8,204 nucleotides of DNA, taken from Desulfobacteraceae bacterium (GTDB lineage: Bacteria; Desulfobacterota; Desulfobacteria; Desulfobacterales; Desulfosarcinaceae). This document shows, piece after piece, positions 1 to 5,130 of this stretch (its first letter is position 1; the number at the start of each line of letters is the position of its first letter). The notes under the pieces were generated by a model that saw only the letters and a program-made list of their open reading frames with translations, did no database searches and had not been told where the DNA came from. The position numbers and the translations under genes were made by a program. Location: NCBI GenBank assembly GCA_027031325.1, contig JALVRI010000622.1, positions 1-8,204 on the forward strand. Reading direction: 5' to 3'.

Positions 1-3
1 TAG

Positions 4-1215
4 TCAGGGTATGCCGGCCCTGAAAGCCCGCAGCCGGCCACGAAGGCTGTATTGCCCGACGTCTGCCGGCACGAGGACCGAATCGCCTTTTTCAAGCTTA
101 TGGGTCGCATTGGTGCGGGTGTCTTCAAGTTCGGCCTGCCCCTCTATGCACAGCAAGATCTGGACTTTGCCGCCTGCCAGGATGGCATGGTGGCTGCCTG
201 AAAAGGTATCTATGACGGCCAGCTCGAATTCTGCAGCCGGGGTCGGGTATATCTTTTCGCCCGCCGGAGCGGATTGGACCGGCTCTATGATCCGGGGAGT
301 GTAACTTGTAAAAGAGACCACCTTGGCAAGTTCCGGGATATCTATGTGCTTGACTGTCAGGCCGCCCCTGAGGACGTTGTCCGAATTTGCCATTATCTCC
401 ACCCCCACCCCTTCCAGGTAAGCGTGGAGCTGGCCGGCAGGCAGATAGATCGCCTGGCCGGCTTCCAGGCGGACGAGGTTGAGCAGGGCCGGTGCCAGGA
501 TCCCCATATCCTCCGGGTAGGAAGCGGCCAACCTTTCGATCCAGCCATATGCCGGATCATCCAGGCCGTTTTGCCTGATGGAATCAAGGGCGAACCGAAT
601 GGCATCCCGGCGTTGGGTGGGGTTCATTTGCAAAAGAGACAAAAAAAACTCCTTGACAGCCTGGGGAGGATGATTTTTTTCCAACCCTTCCACAAGAGGT
701 GCCAGTTCTTTGCCCGCCAGCGGTTTCAGCAGGCGTCGAGCCTGATCCAGGGGGCGAAAGCCGCACATTGCCCAGAAAGTTCCCAGGGCGCACAGGCACT
801 CGGGCTTGTGGCGTTCATCCTTGTAGTTGCGCTCAGGGGCTGTCAACTCGATACCGAGCTTGTTTTCGCGTCTGAAACCTTCCCGGGCCTGCTGCCTGTT
901 GGGATGGGCCTGGATGGACAGCGGCCGGGCCGCCGCCAGCACCTTGAAAAGAAAGGGAAGCTCGGGGCCGAAGCGATCCAATACCGCCTTGCCCAGGACC
1001 TTCTCCGGGTGACTTTCGATCAGCCGGTCCAGCGATACCCAACGGTTGTCGACCAAGACCAAGGAAGGGGCCTTGGGGTGGGCTCCCATCCAAAGTTCGG
1101 CCTGGGGGATCTTGTTGTCAGGCCTTCGGCCGAGCAATTCGGCGATGGCGGTCAACGATCCCCAGGCATAATTCTGGATGGTATTGCGCATTGGTAAAAA
1201 ACCGAGTTCATCCAT
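4..1215 (-). CDS. manA: Mannose-6-phosphate isomerase, class I (type I phosphomannose isomerase)
   Basis: This cytosolic zinc enzyme interconverts mannose 6-phosphate and fructose 6-phosphate, linking glycolysis to GDP-mannose synthesis or mannose use. The 403-residue product is close to the usual ~390. The N-terminal NTIQNYAWGS (11-20) is the family signature. The expected zinc ligands are all visible: Gln102 and His104 in IQAHPNRQQA, Glu139 in YKDERHKPE, and His264 in YLPAGQLHAY. The active-site segment SDNVLRGGLT (278-287) contains the catalytic Arg283, and a C-terminal cupin-like part follows (about 320-400). The start at 1215 is preceded on the minus strand by AAAGGCGG, about 8 bases upstream. 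Met9 (codon 1191-1189), just before the signature, is a possible alternative start but has no good ribosome-binding site. The stop codon occupies 6-4, so the gene is complete. It is divergent from the queE run, and I see no convincing promoter of its own. Identification is secure; its link to the neighbours is inference. Confidence 0.96.
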   Translation of the reverse strand: MDELGFLPMRNTIQNYAWGSLTAIAELLGRRPDNKIPQAELWMGAHPKAPSLVLVDNRWVSLDRLIESHPEKVLGKAVLDRFGPELPFLFKVLAAARPLSIQAHPNRQQAREGFRRENKLGIELTAPERNYKDERHKPECLCALGTFWAMCGFRPLDQARRLLKPLAGKELAPLVEGLEKNHPPQAVKEFFLSLLQMNPTQRRDAIRFALDSIRQNGLDDPAYGWIERLAASYPEDMGILAPALLNLVRLEAGQAIYLPAGQLHAYLEGVGVEIMANSDNVLRGGLTVKHIDIPELAKVVSFTSYTPRIIEPVQSAPAGEKIYPTPAAEFELAVIDTFSGSHHAILAGGKVQILLCIEGQAELEDTRTNATHKLEKGDSVLVPADVGQYSLRGRLRAFRAGIP

Positions 1216-1249
1216 CTTGGTATCCGCCTTTGAAGTTGGTTGGTATCAA

Positions 1250-1277
1250 GCCGGCGAGTTTGGTTTACACCGCCGGC
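1250..1277. repeat. Inverted repeat in the divergent promoter region (possible operator)
   Basis: GCCGGCG at 1250-1256 is the exact reverse complement of CGCCGGC at 1271-1277. The 14-base gap between them (1257-1270) contains the -35 box of the queE promoter. The arm centres are 21 bp apart, about two helical turns, which would suit a dimeric repressor. Against this, GCCGGC-type words are common in the surrounding DNA, so chance is a real alternative. Confidence 0.35.
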
Positions 1278-1292
1278 CGGGACTGTTATTAT
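1264..1292 (+). promoter_or_regulatory. Predicted sigma70-type promoter for the queE-led gene run
   Basis: A -35 box TTTACA (1264-1269) and a -10 box TATTAT (1287-1292) are separated by exactly 17 bp; each differs from the bacterial consensus at one position. Transcription would start near 1299 and leave a leader of about 65 bases before the ATG at 1366. It is the only clear promoter on the plus strand before queE. It lies in the 150-bp divergent region (1216-1365), which otherwise holds only the inverted repeat and no small gene that I can support. Confidence 0.6.
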
Positions 1293-1365
1293 GAGGCCGC
1301 TTTCAGATCCGGCTTAGGTTTTAGATTACTACCCCAAGAGCGCTTGTCAACCTGGCAGCGGTTGA

Positions 1366-2028
1366 ATGACGCAAAAGGCCATGGCAATAGAAATTTCAGA
1401 AATTTTTACCAGCATCCAGGGTGAATCTACCTTCACGGGATGCCCATGTACCTTCATTCGTCTGGCCGGTTGTAACCTTGCCTGCAACTATTGTGACACA
1501 TCTTACGCTCGCGGGCCGGGTGAACTTTTCAATATCGGAAGCCTGGTGGCAAGGGTGCTGGAACTGGGATGCCCGCTTGTGGAGATAACCGGAGGTGAAC
1601 CGCTCATTCAGCAAGAGACCCCTCTCCTGGCCCTGGCCCTGCTGGAATCAGGGCACACCGTCCTGGTCGAGACCAACGGCAGCTTGAATATCGATCGTCT
1701 GGACAGGCGATGTACCATCATCATGGACATCAAGTGCCCCGGAAGCGGCCAGGCCGAAATGAACGACTATGCCAATTTCGGGCGCCTCAAGCCCCATGAT
1801 CAGGTGAAATTTGTTATCAGCGACCGCAAAGATTTTGATTTTGCATCCGACTTGTTGAAGGCAAACCGCCTGAAGGTTGACCCTGGCAACATCATCTTTT
1901 CACCCGTTTACGGAACAATGGATCCGGCAACCCTGGCCGCCTGGATTCAGGAAGACCGGCTTTTCAACGTCAGGCTTCAGATCCAGTTGCATAAGCTGCT
2001 TTGGCCGGAGGTTGACAAAGGTATTTAA
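1366..2028 (+). CDS. queE: 7-carboxy-7-deazaguanine synthase, radical SAM
   Basis: QueE is a cytosolic radical SAM enzyme that rearranges 6-carboxytetrahydropterin (the QueD product) to 7-carboxy-7-deazaguanine, the second dedicated step towards preQ0 and queuosine. The 220-residue product has the N-terminal family block EIFTSIQGES (12-21). The 4Fe-4S motif CxxxCxxC is at Cys36, Cys40 and Cys43 (CNLACNYCDTSYA). TGGEP (75-79) is the SAM-binding glycine motif, DIKCPGSG lies at 121-128, and the typical C-terminal LQIQLHKLLWP lies at 204-214. The start is uncertain. ATG 1366 gives five extra residues; ATG 1381 gives MAIEISEIF, which matches the usual start of the family better, but its AAAAGG is only two bases away. 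Neither has a strong ribosome-binding site. queC follows 30 bp downstream. queD and a GTP cyclohydrolase gene are not in the window, so the pathway must be completed elsewhere. Confidence 0.95.
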   Translation: MTQKAMAIEISEIFTSIQGESTFTGCPCTFIRLAGCNLACNYCDTSYARGPGELFNIGSLVARVLELGCPLVEITGGEPLIQQETPLLALALLESGHTVLVETNGSLNIDRLDRRCTIIMDIKCPGSGQAEMNDYANFGRLKPHDQVKFVISDRKDFDFASDLLKANRLKVDPGNIIFSPVYGTMDPATLAAWIQEDRLFNVRLQIQLHKLLWPEVDKGI

Positions 2029-2058
2029 TCAATAGTTGAAGGATTGTGATATAATTAC

Positions 2059-2763
2059 ATGAAAATAAATAATAAAATATCGATTATATTAACCAGTGGC
2101 GGGCTGGATTCGGCCACCGTGGCCGCCATGGCCAGGCAACAAGGCTACGAGTTAAACTGCCTCAGCTTCGATTACGGCCAAAGGCACCGCTTCGAGTTGG
2201 AAGCAGCCCGCAAGGTAGCGGCAAAGATGGGAGCCCGGCGCCACCTGGTGCTATCCATGGATATGGGTTCAATCGGTGGATCTTGCCTGACCGACATGCA
2301 AATGGAAGTGCCCAAGCAAGGCCCGCGAGCAGACAGGATCCCGTCAACTTACGTTCCCGCCCGTAACACCATCTTTTTGAGCTACGCCCTGGCCTGGGCG
2401 GAGGTGATTGGCGCCGCCCACATTTTCATAGGTGCCAATTGTGTCGACTATAGTGGCTATCCCGATTGCAGGCCGGCCTACCTGGAGGCCTTCGAGAAGA
2501 TGGCCAACCTGGCCACCAAGGCCGCAGTCGAAGGCCGCCTCCATATCAAGCTGCATGCGCCCCTTTTGAAAATGACCAAGGCAGAAATTATCCGCACGGG
2601 CGTTTCCCTGGGTGTCGATTACTCCATCACTCACAGCTGTTACGATCCTGACGAGCGTGGACTTGCCTGCGGCAGGTGTGACAGTTGCGTCCTGAGGCAT
2701 GCGGGGTTTGTCCAGGCCGGGTTGCCGGATCCCACCCGCTACCAGGAAAACCAGGCGCCATGA
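2059..2763 (+). CDS. queC: 7-cyano-7-deazaguanine (preQ0) synthase
   Basis: QueC converts 7-carboxy-7-deazaguanine to preQ0 using ATP and ammonia, directly after QueE. The 234-residue length is typical. The N-terminal ATP-pyrophosphatase loop SGGLDS is at 13-18, followed by FDYGQRHRFEL (37-47). YVPARNTIFLSYAL (98-111) is a strongly conserved family stretch, and GANCVDYSGYPDCRPAY (125-141) forms part of the substrate pocket region. The C-terminal zinc site is complete: Cys194, Cys204, Cys207 and Cys210. An in-frame TGA at 2047-2049 blocks any upstream start, so ATG 2059 is forced. The only ribosome-binding-like sequence, GAAGGA (2038-2043), sits about 15 bases away, longer than usual. The first codons are very AT-rich and include three ATA codons, unlike the rest of the gene. 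The TGA stop overlaps the next ATG as ATGA, which implies translational coupling. Confidence 0.96.
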   Translation: MKINNKISIILTSGGLDSATVAAMARQQGYELNCLSFDYGQRHRFELEAARKVAAKMGARRHLVLSMDMGSIGGSCLTDMQMEVPKQGPRADRIPSTYVPARNTIFLSYALAWAEVIGAAHIFIGANCVDYSGYPDCRPAYLEAFEKMANLATKAAVEGRLHIKLHAPLLKMTKAEIIRTGVSLGVDYSITHSCYDPDERGLACGRCDSCVLRHAGFVQAGLPDPTRYQENQAP

Positions 2764-4178
2764 AAATAGTAATCATCCACTATCACCTCAAAACCGGCGG
2801 TGTGACTTCGGTTATCCGCAATCATGCAACAGCCCTACATAATAACGGTGACCAGGTCTTGCTTATTAGCGGCCAGAAACCGGATACGACCTGGCATGTC
2901 CCGGTAGTCACCCTCCCGGACATCGCTTACGACAGCGTCCGCAAGCGACCTGCCGATCCTGAAACGGCTGTTTCAAAAATAATGGATGCCATAAAGGCCA
3001 GCCGGCTTGGCGGCTGCGACCTGATACACGTTCACAATCCCACCCTGGCCAAGAACCGGGCCTTTCTGCGGGTATTGGAACTGCTCCGGGATCGCGGGCA
3101 ACGGCTTTTTCTGCAAATCCACGACTTTGCCGAAGACGGCCGCCCTGATGTATTTTTCAGGCAGGACTATCCTGCCGATTGCCATTACGGGGTAATCAAC
3201 TCGCGCGACTACCAGATAATGCTTGCTGCAGGCCTCAGGCCGGAAGGACTCCACCTTGTGCCCAATGCCGTCAGTCCCCTGCCGGCGCCCCGGGAAAAGC
3301 TATTCCTGCCGGAACCCCTCCTGGTCTATCCCGTGCGGGCCATCCGGCGCAAAAATATCGGAGAGGCCCTCCTGATTTCAGCGATGCTGCCGGCCAGGAT
3401 GGGGCTTGCCATTACCCAGCCACCCAACAGTCCGATGGATTTTACTTTTTACCGGCAATGGATGGATTTTGCCGACACTTGGGACCTTCCCGTAATCTTC
3501 GAAGCCGGAACGATTTACGATTTCGGGGCCTTGCTTGCCAATTGCAGCCTGGTGCTGACAACCAGCATCACCGAGGGTTTCGGCTTTGTCTACCTCGAGC
3601 CCTGGACGCTGAATAAAATCGTCTGGGGAAGGCGGCTGGAGGCCATCTGTGCCGATTTCAAGGCCCGTGGGATTGACCTGGAGCACATGTATACCACTAT
3701 CGAGGTACCCCGGGAACTGTTCGACGCAACCGCCTTCGGCCATCGCTGGCGTGAAGCTTGCCGATTCGCCATGGACAGCTTCGGGTTGGCCCGGCCGCCG
3801 GCCGGATGGGAAGACGGTTTTCAGCCCCCTTGGAGCAACAAGAGAATCGATTTCGGCCTGCTTGATGAAATTGCCCAGCAGGAAGTGATCGTCTCCGTGC
3901 GCAGGCATCCGGAGGCCCGTCGCAAACTGCTTTCGATCAACCCTTTTCTGGACCCGGAAGAAGCCCTCGGGTTGCCGCAGGCAAAGATCGCAGCCAACCG
4001 CCAAGCTGTAACCCGCCATTATGTCAGGATGGATGTCGGTGCCATGCTGAAGTCGATTTACCGCCGGGTTATGGAACTTGATGTCACCCAGGCCATTGAT
4101 AAAAAGATTCTCCTGGATTCCTTCATGGTTCCTGAAAATTTCAGCCTTTTGAAATGGAGCCGTCCCCATGTCCGTTGA
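2760..4178 (+). CDS. GT4-type (GT-B fold) glycosyltransferase
   Basis: This is probably a cytosolic, retaining glycosyltransferase using a nucleotide sugar; donor and acceptor cannot be read from the sequence. The product is 472 residues. Its N-terminal acceptor domain opens with a Rossmann strand and Gly-rich loop, VIIHYHLKTGGVTSVIRN (4-21), and DLIHVHNP (87-94) is a typical second strand. The C-terminal donor domain has PVRAIRRKNIGEAL (191-204), matching the Arg/Lys donor-phosphate segment of GT4 enzymes. TEGFGFVYLEP (271-281) supplies the EX7E motif (Glu272 and Glu280). Residues from about 345 onwards are a long tail I do not recognise. ATG 2760 was chosen over 2685 because it starts the Rossmann strand and overlaps the queC stop as ATGA; the longer version would add 25 residues encoded within queC. 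No signal peptide or membrane segment is visible. The gene overlaps the HAD gene by 11 bases, so the two are probably made together. Confidence 0.85.
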   Translation: MKIVIIHYHLKTGGVTSVIRNHATALHNNGDQVLLISGQKPDTTWHVPVVTLPDIAYDSVRKRPADPETAVSKIMDAIKASRLGGCDLIHVHNPTLAKNRAFLRVLELLRDRGQRLFLQIHDFAEDGRPDVFFRQDYPADCHYGVINSRDYQIMLAAGLRPEGLHLVPNAVSPLPAPREKLFLPEPLLVYPVRAIRRKNIGEALLISAMLPARMGLAITQPPNSPMDFTFYRQWMDFADTWDLPVIFEAGTIYDFGALLANCSLVLTTSITEGFGFVYLEPWTLNKIVWGRRLEAICADFKARGIDLEHMYTTIEVPRELFDATAFGHRWREACRFAMDSFGLARPPAGWEDGFQPPWSNKRIDFGLLDEIAQQEVIVSVRRHPEARRKLLSINPFLDPEEALGLPQAKIAANRQAVTRHYVRMDVGAMLKSIYRRVMELDVTQAIDKKILLDSFMVPENFSLLKWSRPHVR

Positions 4179-5073
4179 AAAAGACAGCCCTTACTTTAGT
4201 AATCTTGAAAAAGCCCGAAATAAAATTCAGGACCCAAGAGTTCGCAAGGCCATGGAACAGCTTGCGCCCCTTGAACCCCGGCGGACCGGAATTTTACCGG
4301 GGGGAGGGCCGCGGGACGGCATCAAGGCCCTGTTGCTCGATATTTACGGCACCCTTTTTATCAGTGGAAGTGGAGATATCGGATTGCTCAGGAACGGATC
4401 GGCTGATTACCGCTTTTTGGAATGGTTGCTGGCCGCCTTCGGCATCCGCCAAGGTCCGCAGCAGGTCATTGAAGGTCTCGAAGGCCTGGTGGCCGCTGAG
4501 CACCTGCGGGCGAAGGAGGCGGGCATCGAATATCCCGAGGTTGTAATCGAAGAAATATGGCAGCGATTGCTCGGTTTCAGCGACAGGCAGACGGCCCGGA
4601 GTTTTGCACTCTGTTTCGAGCTTTTGACCAACCCGGTCTGGCCGATGCCCTTTTTGCAGGATCTGATAGCCGGATGCGTTGGCGGCAGGATCGTACTGGG
4701 TGTGATTTCCAATGCCCAGTTCTATACCCCCTTGCTCTTTGAATGGTTCCTGGGCAATGATTTGAGCGGGCTCGGCTTCGATTCCGAGCTGCTTTTTTTC
4801 TCGTATCGTCATGGCCGGGCCAAGCCTGCACCGGAGATGTTCCAAATGGCGATCGATGTTCTCGCTCAAAAAGGTATCGCGGCGGCCCAGGCGCTTTATC
4901 TGGGCAATGACATGCTCAACGATGTCTTGCCGGCTAAAAAATGCGGGATGCAGGCCGCCTTGTTTGCCGGTGATGGCCGGTCACTGAGATTGCGCGAAGA
5001 TCACGAGGCAATATCCGGGCTGGTACCTGACTGGACTGTGACCAACCTGGCCCAGATTGTCCGCGGCTTGTGA
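4168..5073 (+). CDS. HAD-superfamily hydrolase with Tyr at the DxD+2 position
   Basis: This is a Rossmann-type HAD hydrolase of 301 residues, probably cytosolic; the substrate is unknown. The motifs occur in order. Motif I is LLLDIYGTLF (55-64) with nucleophile Asp58. Motif II is VISNA (179-183) with Ser181. Motif III is HGRAKPAPEMF (215-225) with Lys219. Motif IV is YLGNDMLNDVLPAKKCG (244-260) with Asp248 and Asp252. A helical cap lies between motifs I and II (about 75-165). The second motif I Asp of typical HAD phosphatases is Tyr60, as in haloacid dehalogenases, so simple phosphomonoesterase activity is not assured. About 50 residues precede motif I, where many relatives have about 10; this extension includes a Pro/Gly-rich stretch near 34-50. 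TGGAG (4155-4159), 8 bases upstream, supports ATG 4168, which overlaps the glycosyltransferase gene by 11 bases. The pairing recalls transferase/phosphatase couples that make phosphorylated glycosides and then release the phosphate, but this is inference. Confidence 0.85.
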   Translation: MSVEKDSPYFSNLEKARNKIQDPRVRKAMEQLAPLEPRRTGILPGGGPRDGIKALLLDIYGTLFISGSGDIGLLRNGSADYRFLEWLLAAFGIRQGPQQVIEGLEGLVAAEHLRAKEAGIEYPEVVIEEIWQRLLGFSDRQTARSFALCFELLTNPVWPMPFLQDLIAGCVGGRIVLGVISNAQFYTPLLFEWFLGNDLSGLGFDSELLFFSYRHGRAKPAPEMFQMAIDVLAQKGIAAAQALYLGNDMLNDVLPAKKCGMQAALFAGDGRSLRLREDHEAISGLVPDWTVTNLAQIVRGL

Positions 5074-5116
5074 GGGTGCGGTTCCGAATCTAAAACCACC
5101 AACCCTTACCGGCGGC

Positions 5117-5123
5117 AGGGAGG
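5117..5123 (+). promoter_or_regulatory. Strong Shine-Dalgarno site before the DUF89-like gene
   Basis: AGGGAGG ends 7 bases before ATG 5131 and is the best ribosome-binding sequence in the window. It fixes the start of the 587-residue protein and suggests efficient independent initiation, in contrast to the overlapping or weak sites of the genes before it. The rest of the 57-base gap (5074-5130) shows no terminator or promoter that I can support. Confidence 0.75.
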
Positions 5124-5130
5124 ATCCAAG

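Noticed and set aside
274..1197. A 307-codon plus-strand open frame antisense to manA
   Set aside because: The minus-strand frame encodes a clear ManA with all zinc ligands. The antisense translation shows no family motifs and is explained by GC-rich codon shadowing.
2050..2055. A perfect TATAAT just before queC
   Set aside because: It lies only three bases before the start codon, and the nearest good -35 box (TTGACA at 2012-2017) is 32 bp away instead of about 17, so it is unlikely to be a promoter.
2685..2759. The upstream start that would lengthen the glycosyltransferase by 25 residues
   Set aside because: The added residues lie wholly within queC coding sequence and precede the Rossmann strand that normally begins the protein; the ATGA overlap start is better.
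3378..4169. A 263-codon minus-strand open frame inside the glycosyltransferase gene
   Set aside because: The plus-strand frame has GT4 motifs and fits the gene run; the opposite frame has no recognisable domain and no ribosome-binding site that I can support.
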